Below, piece after piece: positions 1 through 7,702 of a stretch of DNA of 44,291 nt. The stretch comes from Verrucomicrobiota bacterium (lineage in GTDB: Bacteria > Verrucomicrobiota > Verrucomicrobiia > Verrucomicrobiales > DEV007), in assembly GCA_024277195.1 (NCBI GenBank), contig JAJRVS010000027.1, positions 1 to 44,291 of the forward strand, given 5' to 3'. Made by a program: the position numbers and the translations under genes. Under the pieces are notes generated by a model that did not search any database, was not told the origin of the DNA, and was given only the letters and a program-made list of their open reading frames with translations. How positions within the stretch are numbered: position 1 is the stretch's first letter; each line of letters opens with the position of its first letter.

Positions 1-30
1 ATCAGTGTTTATCAGTGTTTATCAGTGTTT
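1..30. repeat. Three tandem copies of a 10-bp word at the window edge
   Basis: Three perfect copies of ATCAGTGTTT open the window, followed by AT-rich sequence with no gene before position 93. The array may continue outside the window. The same word recurs in reverse orientation at 3765-3797, and related words occur at 3911-3957, 15737-15787 and 43649-43682, so this is one member of a dispersed intergenic repeat family. Confidence 0.85.
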
Positions 31-92
31 ATATTTATTGTCCTGTAATGCATTTTCACCACACTGACTCACCACAAGCAGTATACCACACA

Positions 93-1730
93 CTACGGCC
101 GTGCCACATAACGCTGCGCAATCGGATAACGGCGCCCCATGCCAAAAGCCTTGCTACTAACCCGAATACCCGGAGCTGCCTGGAAACGCTTCCACTCATT
201 GATATCCACCGCCCGCGCCACCCACTTCACCACTTCGCCATCAAAGCCATCCGCAATGATCTCTGCCACACTCAACTGCCGCTCCACATAACGCTCCAAA
301 ATACCATCCAACACATCATACTCTGGCAAGGAATCCTGATCCTTCTGGTCAGGCCGCAACTCCGCACTCGGAGGTTTATTGATGGTATTCCAAGGGATCA
401 CCTCCTCGTCACGATTTAGCCAGCGTGACAATTCAAAAACCGTGGTTTTAGGCAAGTCACTGATCACCGCCAGACCTCCGCACATGTCCCCGTAAATGGT
501 GCAATAACCAACCGCCAACTCACTTTTATTACCCGTCGTTAGCAACAAATTGCCCATCTTGTTAGAAATCGACATCAGCATCAGCCCTCGGATGCGCGCC
601 TGCATATTCTCCTCGGTCACATCTTCCTCGCGATCCCCAAAAACCGGCGCCATCTCGCTTTTCAAAGCCTCAAACACTCTCTCAATCGGAATCTGCTGAC
701 ACTCGATGCCGAGAAAATCAGCCAAAGCCACCGAGTCGTCCACACTGCCGTCCGACGAAAACTGACTCGGCATGGTAACCCCCAATACATTCTCCGCACC
801 CAGCGCCCGTGCAGCAATCGCCGCCACCAGAGCGGAGTCAATACCGCCGCTCAAACCAATCACCGCTTTTTTGAATCCGCACTTACGCATGTAATCACGC
901 ACCCCCAGTGTCAAAGCCTGCGCCACCTCCTCCATCGGCTCAGGCCAATCCTCCACTGATTCCTCATCCCCATTCAAATCAACCACCTCCACCGCTTCCT
1001 CAAAACCTGCCAGGCGCTTCAACACCTTGCCATCTTTCCCAATCACCGCCGAGTGACCGTCAAACACCAACTGGTCGTTGCCGCCGACCGCATTGGCATA
1101 GACCAGAGGCACATCCAGATCACGGCACAGATCATCCATCATTTGCTCGCGCACCTCAGCCTTCCCTTGATGATAAGGTGAAGCACTCAGATTCAAAATC
1201 ATCTGCGCTCCTTTTTCCACCAAAGCTTTTGGTGGGTTTTTCACATACAACTTGGACGGCAGATAATCCTCACTCCAAATATCCTCACAAATCGTGATGC
1301 CCATCTTCACCCCCGCGACCTCCACCGGCTCACATTGATTGCCCGGTTGGAAATAACGCGCTTCATCAAACACATCATAGGTCGGTAACAAACACTTCAA
1401 TACCACCTGCCCGATTTTGCCCTGCTGCAACACCGCCGCCGCATTAACAAAAGGGGCGCCCGCTTCTTGTTCCGAAAAATCAACAAAACCCGTGATCAAA
1501 GGCACTGCCCCGGTCTGCGCAGCCAAGTCGCGCAAAGCCTGCAAATTGCCCTCCACAAACTCCGAACGATAAACCATATCCCGTGGCGGATAACCTGGGA
1601 TCGCCAACTCAGGTGTTACCACCAAATCAGCTCCAGCTTCGACACATTGACGATACGCCTTGAGCAAGCGCTCAACATTGCCTGCAAAATCCCCAATCGT
1701 AGCGTTGATCTGTCCGATGCCGACCTTCAT
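93..1730 (-). CDS. nadE: Glutamine-dependent NAD+ synthetase
   Basis: Catalyses the last step of NAD+ synthesis: ATP-dependent amidation of deamido-NAD+ using ammonia released from glutamine, in the cytoplasm. The 545-residue product has an N-terminal nitrilase-type amidase domain with a Glu41-Lys112-Cys148 triad (TPELAIPGYPPRD, VVLKCLLPTYDVFDE, GITICEDIWSE) and a C-terminal synthetase domain with the PP-loop SGGIDS at about 294-299. Length and order fit the two-domain bacterial enzymes. The open frame runs 19 codons further upstream, but the conserved start MKVGIGQINATIGDF and the 8-base gap from the preceding stop favour 1730. It is the last gene of a minus-strand run and is probably cotranscribed with the nucleotidyltransferase gene. 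Confidence 0.95.
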   Translation of the reverse strand: MKVGIGQINATIGDFAGNVERLLKAYRQCVEAGADLVVTPELAIPGYPPRDMVYRSEFVEGNLQALRDLAAQTGAVPLITGFVDFSEQEAGAPFVNAAAVLQQGKIGQVVLKCLLPTYDVFDEARYFQPGNQCEPVEVAGVKMGITICEDIWSEDYLPSKLYVKNPPKALVEKGAQMILNLSASPYHQGKAEVREQMMDDLCRDLDVPLVYANAVGGNDQLVFDGHSAVIGKDGKVLKRLAGFEEAVEVVDLNGDEESVEDWPEPMEEVAQALTLGVRDYMRKCGFKKAVIGLSGGIDSALVAAIAARALGAENVLGVTMPSQFSSDGSVDDSVALADFLGIECQQIPIERVFEALKSEMAPVFGDREEDVTEENMQARIRGLMLMSISNKMGNLLLTTGNKSELAVGYCTIYGDMCGGLAVISDLPKTTVFELSRWLNRDEEVIPWNTINKPPSAELRPDQKDQDSLPEYDVLDGILERYVERQLSVAEIIADGFDGEVVKWVARAVDINEWKRFQAAPGIRVSSKAFGMGRRYPIAQRYVARP

Positions 1731-1738
1731 GCGATGAC

Positions 1739-2458
1739 CTATTGATTTAGACTCTCCACCACTCCCGGATCGCGCACATCCGCCCACTCTCCACTCAACT
1801 CCACCGCCTTCACCTTCAAACCATCCTCCACCATGGCGGCAATAGCATCGGTCAGTTCATACTCCCCACGCGGCGATTTCTCAAGCTTCGCGGTGTATTC
1901 AAAAATACGTGCGCTGAACGAATAAATCCCCGCATTATAATACGGACTGGTCGGCTCACCAGGGCGGGGCTTTTCGATCAAACCCGTCAACCAGCCCTCA
2001 TCATCGATGAACACCGCACCACCTTGCGACACATCCTCATTGACCTTAACTGTAATCTTAGCATCCACGCCAGAAAACTCGACCAAATCCGCGTAACTCG
2101 CCGCCGGCACCAATATATCACCATAACTCAAAATAAAAGCATCCCCTGCAGAAAAATCCGCCGCCAGATCCACCACTCGTCCCGTGCCATCCTGCACCAC
2201 CTGCGTCACATAAGAGATCGCACAGCCAAAATCCCCACCATCATCAAAATAGTCTTTTATCACCTCCGGACGATACCCCACTACCACCAAAACTTCCCGC
2301 ACTCCGTTCTCCACTAGACCACGAATAATCGTCTCCATGATCGGGCGCCCCTGCACCTCGATCATCGGTTTGGGAATATCTTCCGTCAGCCCCTTCATGC
2401 GCGTGCCTCGACCCGCCGCCAAAATCACCGCCTTATTAATTTTTACTTCTTCACTCAT
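1739..2458 (-). CDS. Sugar-phosphate nucleotidyltransferase (NTP_transferase family)
   Basis: Predicted to condense a nucleoside triphosphate with a sugar 1-phosphate, giving an activated sugar for envelope polysaccharide. The 239-residue protein starts with the pyrophosphorylase signature LAAGRGTRM, followed by KPMIEVQGRPIMETII, and carries the later EKP motif (LIEKPRPGE) and a YNAGIYSF strand typical of RfbA/GalU-like folds. It lacks any added hexapeptide or acyltransferase domain. The ATG at 2458 is preceded by an in-frame GTG at 2461; a TAGGAG-type ribosome site lies about 12 bases upstream. The substrate cannot be read from the sequence; glucose 1-phosphate or an N-acetylated sugar are both possible. 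Its stop lies 8 bases before nadE. Confidence 0.85.
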   Translation of the reverse strand: MSEEVKINKAVILAAGRGTRMKGLTEDIPKPMIEVQGRPIMETIIRGLVENGVREVLVVVGYRPEVIKDYFDDGGDFGCAISYVTQVVQDGTGRVVDLAADFSAGDAFILSYGDILVPAASYADLVEFSGVDAKITVKVNEDVSQGGAVFIDDEGWLTGLIEKPRPGEPTSPYYNAGIYSFSARIFEYTAKLEKSPRGEYELTDAIAAMVEDGLKVKAVELSGEWADVRDPGVVESLNQ

Positions 2459-2470
2459 CACAAAAAAATT

Positions 2471-2507
2471 CTATCTCCTACCTTCTAACTCCTATCTCCT
2501 TCTTCCC
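2471..2507. repeat. Pyrimidine-rich word repeat (CTATCTCCTACCTTCTAACT type)
   Basis: The short gap between two minus-strand genes is built almost wholly from variants of the words CTATCTCCT, CCTTCTAACT and CCTATCTCCT. Read on the minus strand it is GGAG-rich and could offer several ribosome-binding sites to the nucleotidyltransferase gene, but the similar array at 6511-6547 lies upstream of a plus-strand gene in pyrimidine orientation, so translation is not its general role. Confidence 0.65.
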
Positions 2508-3695
2508 TCATCGTAATCTTTCCACAAAGTTCCCCATGCGCTCCATCGCAATTTCCAGCTTATCCTTCGCCGTCGCATAACAACAACGCACAAAACCCTC
2601 ACCCGCCTCGCCAAAAGCACTGCCCGGCACCGCCGCCACATTCTCCTCTTCCAAAAACTTAAACGCAAACTCACTGCTGCTGAGACCAAATTCACGCACA
2701 TCGGGAAACATATAAAACGCCCCACCGGGAGAAAAACACGGCACTCCGATTTGCTCAAAACGCTTGCGCATCAGATTGCGGCGTGTCGCATAAGACTGCC
2801 GCATCTCTTCCACCGGTCCGGCCCCATTCTGCAAAGCCTCGACTGCCGCCGCCTGACTGGTGATCGGCGCACACAGCATCGCATACTGATGGATCTTCAT
2901 CATCGCCTCAGTCAAAATCGGTGGCGCACAGGCATAACCCAAACGAAAGCCGGTCATCGCAAAAGCCTTGGAAAAACCATGCAACAAAATAGTGCGCTCC
3001 TTCATGCCCGGCAAGCTGGCGATCGACACATGCTCGGCCGCCTTCATACCCTCGTCCTCACCATAAGTCAGCTCGCTGTAGATCTCATCACTGATCACGA
3101 TGAGGTCATGTTTGATCGCCAGAGCCGCGATCTTCTCCAACTCCTCCACCGGCTCAACAGCCCCCGTGGGGTTAGTCGGAAAATTGATCACCAGGATTTT
3201 GGTTTTATCCGTGATGTGTTTTTCCACATCACTCGCCATCAGCGCAAACTTATCCTCCGCCTTGGTCTCAATCGCCAACCCCACCCCACGCGCCATCACG
3301 ATGCCTGGATGATAAGACACATAACAAGGCTGGTGAAAAATCACCTCGTCCCCCGGATTCAACAAAGCCCGAAAAGCCAGATCCAAAGCCTCCGACACCC
3401 CCACCGTCACCAGAATCTCATCGTCCGGCGAGTAACGCACCTCAAACTTGTCCTCGACATAATCTGAAATCTCACGGCGCAAAGACATCAAACCAAAATT
3501 GGAAGTATAAGAAGTCTCCCCCTTTTCCAAAGAATAAATCGCCGCCTCGCGAATATGCCACGGCGTCGAATAGTCCGGCTCACCCACCCCTAGTGAAATC
3601 ACATCATCCCGCCCCTGCACCAGCTCAAAAAAATCACGAATCCCCGAACGAGGAATCTGACGCAAATGCTCAGCTATAAAATTATCTAAATTCAT
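2508..3695 (-). CDS. PLP-dependent class I/II aminotransferase (AlaT/AraT-like)
   Basis: A fold-type I aminotransferase of 395 residues. It has NFPTNPTGA (Asn185 contacts PLP), SDEIYSELTYG (Asp203 pairs with the pyridine nitrogen) and HGFSKAFAMTGFRLGYA, in which Lys243 is the Schiff-base lysine. The N-terminus SGIRDFFELV, then VISLGVGEPDYSTP, is typical of the aspartate/alanine/aromatic aminotransferase I-gamma branch. The Lrp/AsnC gene upstream at 3977-4459 is on the same strand, an arrangement like the alaR-alaT pair of Bacillus subtilis, so alanine or a related amino acid is a plausible substrate; this is inference. The 281-base gap to that regulator holds word-like repeats, so cotranscription is not assured. 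Confidence 0.9.
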   Translation of the reverse strand: MNLDNFIAEHLRQIPRSGIRDFFELVQGRDDVISLGVGEPDYSTPWHIREAAIYSLEKGETSYTSNFGLMSLRREISDYVEDKFEVRYSPDDEILVTVGVSEALDLAFRALLNPGDEVIFHQPCYVSYHPGIVMARGVGLAIETKAEDKFALMASDVEKHITDKTKILVINFPTNPTGAVEPVEELEKIAALAIKHDLIVISDEIYSELTYGEDEGMKAAEHVSIASLPGMKERTILLHGFSKAFAMTGFRLGYACAPPILTEAMMKIHQYAMLCAPITSQAAAVEALQNGAGPVEEMRQSYATRRNLMRKRFEQIGVPCFSPGGAFYMFPDVREFGLSSSEFAFKFLEEENVAAVPGSAFGEAGEGFVRCCYATAKDKLEIAMERMGNFVERLR

Positions 3696-3764
3696 AAAAA
3701 CTCACTTCTTTCCATTCAAGGATAAACTTCTTTGGGAAACCTCAGATACTAAATCCCTTTTAGG

Positions 3765-3797
3765 AAACCACTGATGACACTGATAAACACTGATAAG
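3765..3797. repeat. Reverse-oriented ATCAGTG word repeat
   Basis: On the plus strand the stretch reads as three joined words, AACCACTGAT, GACACTGAT and AAACACTGAT. Reversed, it is ATCAGTGTTT-ATCAGTGTC-ATCAGTGGTTT, which matches the array at position 1. It lies between the aminotransferase start and the Lrp/AsnC stop. Confidence 0.8.
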
Positions 3798-3910
3798 AGA
3801 TTTACTTTCAAAACCTCCACTTTAAATCGCTCGAACCAACTCGTAACAAAACTCCCCTGTTATCCTTTATTAAAATTGCTCCTCTTATCCGCGGTCAAAA
3901 CCCTTCCTCC

Positions 3911-3957
3911 TTTTAGTGTTTTTAGTGTTTTTAGTGGTTTTAGTGGTTTTAGTGGTT
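3911..3957. repeat. Five tandem TTTTAGTG(T/G) words
   Basis: Five consecutive copies of TTTTAGTGT or TTTTAGTGG, with small changes in the length of the T run, end in GGTTAAT. The array is only 19 bases downstream of the Lrp/AsnC stop on the minus strand. It shares the GTG-T core and the GGTT ending with the other members of this family in the window. Confidence 0.85.
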
Positions 3958-3976
3958 AATCTCCCCCTCTTCTGAA

Positions 3977-4459
3977 TCAAGGAGCCACCGCCAACCTTGT
4001 CGGCTCACTCTCCGTCTGGGCAAAAAAGCCGCTTTGTTTATAAATCTTCAGTTGAAAGTGCGTCGCCGTCGAGATCACTCCCTCGATCGTGCTAAGCTTC
4101 TCCGTCACAAAACTGGCCACATCACGCAGATTTCCACCCGTCACCACCACCGCCAGGTCGTATCCCCCGCTCATCAGATAACAACTCGTCACACTATCAA
4201 ACTTCGATATACGCGACGCCAGGCGGTCAAAACCACCACCCCGTTCCGGAGTCAGTTTCACCTCGATCAACGCGGTCACTCCAGAGTCCCCAGCTTTCTC
4301 CGGATCAACCACCGCCTGATAACCCAAGATCGCCCCCTCTTTTTCAAAGGTCGCGATCTGTTCCGCGATCTCCTTCTCATCGCGCGCCAACAAATCCGCC
4401 AACTCACTGGTGCTGAGCTTGGAGTTCTTCTGCAATTGTTTTATTATGGGATCTATCAT
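3977..4459 (-). CDS. Lrp/AsnC family transcriptional regulator
   Basis: A 160-residue cytoplasmic regulator. Residues 1-45 form the winged helix-turn-helix (LSTSELADLLARDEKEIAEQ, then a wing of the GAILGYQAVV type). Residues 60-145 form the RAM/effector-binding alpha-beta sandwich, with VTSCYLMSGGYDLAVVV carrying the usual gly-tyr-asp turn. Lrp-family proteins assemble as dimers to octamers and respond to amino acids. The linked aminotransferase suggests that the ligand is the substrate or product of that enzyme, as in AlaR-AlaT of B. subtilis. The C-terminal dozen residues are unrelated to the core family. It starts 57 bases after the carboxypeptidase stop on the same strand. Confidence 0.9.
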   Translation of the reverse strand: MIDPIIKQLQKNSKLSTSELADLLARDEKEIAEQIATFEKEGAILGYQAVVDPEKAGDSGVTALIEVKLTPERGGGFDRLASRISKFDSVTSCYLMSGGYDLAVVVTGGNLRDVASFVTEKLSTIEGVISTATHFQLKIYKQSGFFAQTESEPTRLAVAP

Positions 4460-4516
4460 GTCATCTACTGGCTATACTGCCGGCTCGCGGCATTCCTTTC
4501 ATTTTATAAAAATTTA

Positions 4517-5494
4517 TCAGCGCGGCACATTGCCTACATTTAACAATTCCTCGCTATCTTGTATCACCATGCCTGCCGCCATCCACGCTTCATAACGTCC
4601 CCAGCCATTATTGAGCAGTTGGGTCGTCTGTCCAAAACGATTAGGCGAGTGCAATACCACCGAAAAAATCCGATAGGGAATACGGCTTTTTTTGTCATTC
4701 GCCAGCGGAATGATCTTATCCGGCCGACGCGCGCTCGCCACTAGGCAATCGCCGGCTTTTGAAGTGCGACCCGTTTTGACTCCGTCGACATAATTGCGCC
4801 CCAGCAAGTCATTGGTGTTTTTCAAATCAAACGCCAGCTCCTGCCCCCCCCGCTGAAAAGTAATGCGCCGTGTTTTTTGATCACAAATAAAAGTGAACGA
4901 CGATTTGCTCAGGGCAAAAAACGTCAGCTTCGCTATGTCGCGAGCCGTCGAAAGCCCCGGTTTGCCAATATGATCCAAACCACTGGCATTACGGAAGCGA
5001 GTTCTGCTCATGCCCTTCATCTTGGCCAGCGCATTCATCTGTCCCACAAAAGCCGTAAAAGGATCCGTCTTTCCCAAACGTCCCATCATCTGCCGTCCAA
5101 AGTGAACCGCCAAAGTGTGCGCCGACACATTGTCCGATACCATCATCGCGCAAAACATCGCATCCCTCACCCGAATCCGGTCCCCCGGAATCATCCCTAC
5201 CGGATTGGCTCCGCCAATCATCGCCGCCGACGGAGGCACCGTCATCAACTGGTTCTGATCCCCACGAGTCAACTTCAGCCAATCCATCGCCACCACCACT
5301 GTGGCGATTTTAGTCAAACTCGCCACCGGCACCTTGCGGTCGGCATCGTTTTCAGCCAGAATCTTTCGATAGGTGTAGTCCACCACGATGTAACTGTTAT
5401 TTCCCTGAGCCATGACTGATATAGAATCAGTCAGCAAAACCAAGCTGACCAGCAACAATACGGAAATCCTCTTCCTATTTAGAAATAAAAACAT
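4517..5494 (-). CDS. Secreted D-alanyl-D-alanine carboxypeptidase (peptidase S11)
   Basis: A penicillin-binding DD-carboxypeptidase that trims the terminal D-Ala of peptidoglycan stem peptides in the periplasm. A signal peptide covers about residues 1-29, with cleavage near VMAQ-GNN. The catalytic motifs are all present: SLTK (Ser59, Lys62), SDN (120-122) and KTG (240-242). The 325 residues cover the catalytic domain; the usual C-terminal beta domain and amphipathic membrane anchor of DacA/DacC-type enzymes are short or absent, so it may be soluble. The coding strand contains a run of eight G (plus-strand C at 4844-4851) within codons for Arg-Gly-Gly near residue 226. It is the first gene of the minus-strand run ending at nadE. 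Confidence 0.93.
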   Translation of the reverse strand: MFLFLNRKRISVLLLVSLVLLTDSISVMAQGNNSYIVVDYTYRKILAENDADRKVPVASLTKIATVVVAMDWLKLTRGDQNQLMTVPPSAAMIGGANPVGMIPGDRIRVRDAMFCAMMVSDNVSAHTLAVHFGRQMMGRLGKTDPFTAFVGQMNALAKMKGMSRTRFRNASGLDHIGKPGLSTARDIAKLTFFALSKSSFTFICDQKTRRITFQRGGQELAFDLKNTNDLLGRNYVDGVKTGRTSKAGDCLVASARRPDKIIPLANDKKSRIPYRIFSVVLHSPNRFGQTTQLLNNGWGRYEAWMAAGMVIQDSEELLNVGNVPR

Positions 5495-5586
5495 GGCTCA
5501 CTGTAACTTTTGCCCCCCTTGACGCAACCGTGAAATCGATAAAGCAAAGATAAGAAAACAAGCTTTTAACACCAAAAATCGAGCTT

Positions 5587-5614
5587 TTGACTCCTGAATA
5601 CTGAATTTCGACTC
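5587..5614. repeat. ACTCCTGAATACTGAATTTC-type word repeat
   Basis: The words TTGACTCCTGAATACTGAAT and TTTCGACTCC lie in the gap between the divergent carboxypeptidase and hydrolase genes. The array closely resembles the one at 6511-6547. Nothing else recognisable was seen in the 206-base gap, apart from an AT-rich stretch that should hold the two divergent promoters. Confidence 0.6.
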
Positions 5615-5700
5615 CTTCCCCAAGGTTTTGCTTGGAAGTCGACGCGGGATACGCTAGGAAAAACTACGCAAATTCTTTAATTAAACTCACCCACACTAAT

Positions 5701-6504
5701 ATGCCCTACGTCGATACCAACGGAATCAAAATGTTTTATGAAGAAAGTGGCAGTGGCGATCCTGTGATTCTCATCATGGGAATCACCGCTCCCGGTGCCG
5801 TCTGGGAAGCCCACGCCGCCGACTGGTCGCAAGACTTCCGCTGCATCATGCCCGACAACCGGGGCGTCGGACTCAGCGATAAACCCGCCGGAGACTACAG
5901 TGCTGCCATGATGGCTGACGACTACGCTGGACTGATGGACTCTCTCGGTATCGAAAAAGCACGCATCGTCGGAGTCTCCATGGGCAGCATCATCGCCCAG
6001 GAACTCGCCCTGCGTCACCCGGATAAAGTACAAAGCACCGTGCTGATGTGCCCCTGGGCCAAATGTGACCGCTACGCCACCGCCATCTTCAATCACATGA
6101 TCACCTGCAAATCCCACCTGCGTCCCGAACAGTTCATGGAATGGGTGCAGACTCTGATTTTCACCAAACCCTTCTGGGATAACGACGAAGCTCATCAGGG
6201 CATGCTCGAAGGACTGGCCGGTGCTGCCATCGACTCCAACCCGCAGCCCGTGCACGGACTCGAAGGACAGGCCGCCGCCTGCATCAATCACGACACCTCG
6301 GATCGACTCGGGCAAATCAGTTGCCCCGCACTGGTCATCGGCGGAGTCAACGATATGTTCACCCCCAAATGGATGAACGACGAAGTCGCCGCCGCCATCC
6401 CCGGTAGCGAACAACACCTGTATGAAAATGCCGGCCACGCCTTCCACTGGGAATGCCTCGAAGACTTCAACCCAAGAATAAAAGCGTGGCTAAACGCCCA
6501 CTAA
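5701..6504 (+). CDS. Alpha/beta hydrolase
   Basis: A 267-residue alpha/beta-hydrolase. The nucleophile elbow is GVSMGS (Ser93), the acid is Asp218 in GGVNDMF and the base is His246 in NAGHAFHWE. The oxyanion-side motif near residue 26 is IMGITAPGAVW in place of the common HGFPGS type, and DNRGVGLSDKP is typical of the esterase/epoxide-hydrolase/3-oxoadipate enol-lactonase branch. The open frame extends 23 codons upstream, but the domain begins at MPYVDTNGIKMFYEE, so 5701 is chosen. No signal peptide is seen, so the enzyme is probably cytoplasmic. The substrate is not predictable. It lies 49 bases upstream of a sugar isomerase-like gene and may be cotranscribed with it. Confidence 0.88.
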   Translation: MPYVDTNGIKMFYEESGSGDPVILIMGITAPGAVWEAHAADWSQDFRCIMPDNRGVGLSDKPAGDYSAAMMADDYAGLMDSLGIEKARIVGVSMGSIIAQELALRHPDKVQSTVLMCPWAKCDRYATAIFNHMITCKSHLRPEQFMEWVQTLIFTKPFWDNDEAHQGMLEGLAGAAIDSNPQPVHGLEGQAAACINHDTSDRLGQISCPALVIGGVNDMFTPKWMNDEVAAAIPGSEQHLYENAGHAFHWECLEDFNPRIKAWLNAH

Positions 6505-6510
6505 AACAAT

Positions 6511-6547
6511 CCTATTCCAACTCCTGAATTCTAACTTCTTACTCCTA
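6511..6547. repeat. ACTCCTGAATTCTAACTTCT-type word repeat
   Basis: Nearly the whole gap between the hydrolase and the isomerase consists of CCTATTCCA, ACTCCTGAATTCT, AACTTCTT and ACTCCT words. It is a second copy of the family seen at 5587-5614 and is related to 2471-2507. No typical ribosome-binding site is visible before the downstream ATG. Confidence 0.6.
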
Positions 6548-6553
6548 AAAAAT

Positions 6554-7420
6554 ATGTCCAAAATAAAATTCGGCTCACAAGTTTACACCTGGTTCATGCA
6601 GGAAACCGGTAAATCTTACGACAACAAACTCGATCACATGATCAAAACCGCTGCAGCGGCCGGTTTCAAAAGCATCGAACCGATGGTGCTCGAAATCTCC
6701 GAAAGCGCTCTCGGTTGTGGCAAATACTGGCTTGGCGATTTCTGCGACCCGATCAAACTCAAAGACAGCCTCGACGAACACAACATGGAACTCGCCGGCC
6801 TGGCTCTGGTCTGCGCCTGGGACGGTGAAGAAGAAGCCCCCAACGAACGCGCAGCCGCCGACTTCACCATGGACTTTCTCAAACATTTCCCCGGTGCCAT
6901 GATGGGCACCGTGACCCTGCCCAGCGGCCGCGCCAACGACCTGCAACGCCGACGCCTCAACGTCGCCAAAAACGTCAACGCCGTATCCAAACGCGCCGCC
7001 GACCTCGGCTTCACTTGCTCCTACCATCCCAACAGCCCACCGGACTCCCTGGTGCGCCATCAGGAAGACTACGACGTGGTGCTCAGCAGCCTCGACCCCA
7101 GTGTCACCGGTTGGACCCCCGACGTCGGACACATCATCCGCGGCGGCATGGACGTGATCGAGACCCTCAACAAGTGGTCCCACCTGGTCAACCACATTCA
7201 CTACAAAGACTTCAGCGGCAACGGCCCCGAGCCTTGGGCGCAGATGGGAACCGGCAAGCTCGACTTCCACCGCATCACCGGCTGGCTCACCCAGCACAAC
7301 TACGAAGGCTGGATCATCTGCGAAGACGAATGCGAAAAAGCGATCGACGACCCCGACGGCGTGACCATGCAAAACGGCGAATGGTGTAAAGAAAATTTAC
7401 AGCCACTAGTGCAAGGCTAA
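6554..7420 (+). CDS. TIM-barrel sugar phosphate isomerase/epimerase-like protein
   Basis: A 288-residue member of the xylose-isomerase-like TIM barrel family (AP endonuclease 2 type fold). The barrel strands carry candidate metal ligands: EPMVLEI near residue 40, HPNSPPD near 158, PDVGHIIRGG near 189, HIHYKDF near 214 and ICEDECE near 254. There is no signal peptide, so it is cytoplasmic. Relatives isomerise or epimerise keto sugars or inositol derivatives with a divalent metal; the actual substrate is unknown. The hydrolase gene lies just upstream, and an inverted repeat and a terminator follow. Confidence 0.87.
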   Translation: MSKIKFGSQVYTWFMQETGKSYDNKLDHMIKTAAAAGFKSIEPMVLEISESALGCGKYWLGDFCDPIKLKDSLDEHNMELAGLALVCAWDGEEEAPNERAAADFTMDFLKHFPGAMMGTVTLPSGRANDLQRRRLNVAKNVNAVSKRAADLGFTCSYHPNSPPDSLVRHQEDYDVVLSSLDPSVTGWTPDVGHIIRGGMDVIETLNKWSHLVNHIHYKDFSGNGPEPWAQMGTGKLDFHRITGWLTQHNYEGWIICEDECEKAIDDPDGVTMQNGEWCKENLQPLVQG

Positions 7421-7427
7421 CCCCATT

Positions 7428-7454
7428 GTAGGGCGAGCGCTCCGCTTGCCCTAC
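7428..7454. repeat. Perfect-length inverted repeat GTAGGGCGAGCG / CGCTTGCCCTAC
   Basis: Twelve-base arms GTAGGGCGAGCG and CGCTTGCCCTAC pair across a 3-base CTC loop with a single G-T wobble. It lies 8 bases after the isomerase stop and is not followed by a T run, so it looks more like a dispersed palindromic repeat than a factor-independent terminator. It could still stop or stabilise the transcript. Confidence 0.7.
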
Positions 7455-7519
7455 CTTCTCCCCGCTGCTTTACCGCACTCGACCATCGACTAGGTTAAAG
7501 CATAAATTTAACAACCAAC

Positions 7520-7548
7520 AAGCCCGCTACACAGCGGGCTTGTTTTGT
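7520..7548 (+). terminator. Rho-independent terminator
   Basis: A 9-bp stem, AAGCCCGCT with AGCGGGCTT, closes a 4-base ACAC loop and is followed by GTTTTGT. It lies about 100 bases after the isomerase stop and probably ends the hydrolase-isomerase transcript. Confidence 0.75.
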
Positions 7549-7702
7549 AAAAGACATTACAAGCGAGCTAAAATGCCAATAGGGAAAATCATAGCCCTAA
7601 CTAGAATATCAAGTTCTCCCTGAAAGGGTATTTAAATTAATCTTTTACTCACTACCCTAAAAGGTGATTGTAGCATTTTGTCATAAATGTTACTTTTAGA
7701 TC

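Noticed and set aside
3911-3957. The TTTTAGTG array as a CRISPR array
   Set aside because: The units are contiguous, about 9 bases long, with no spacers and no cas genes nearby.
4844-4851. Eight C on the plus strand (eight G in the coding strand) inside the carboxypeptidase gene as a phase switch
   Set aside because: The frame is intact with all three catalytic motifs upstream, and the tract lies near the domain end. It is shorter than usual switch tracts.
6575-7372. 265-residue minus-strand frame over the isomerase-like gene
   Set aside because: The opposite frame encodes a coherent TIM barrel with conserved metal motifs. This one is Ala/Val/Gly/Phe-rich without a domain and without a suitable start context.
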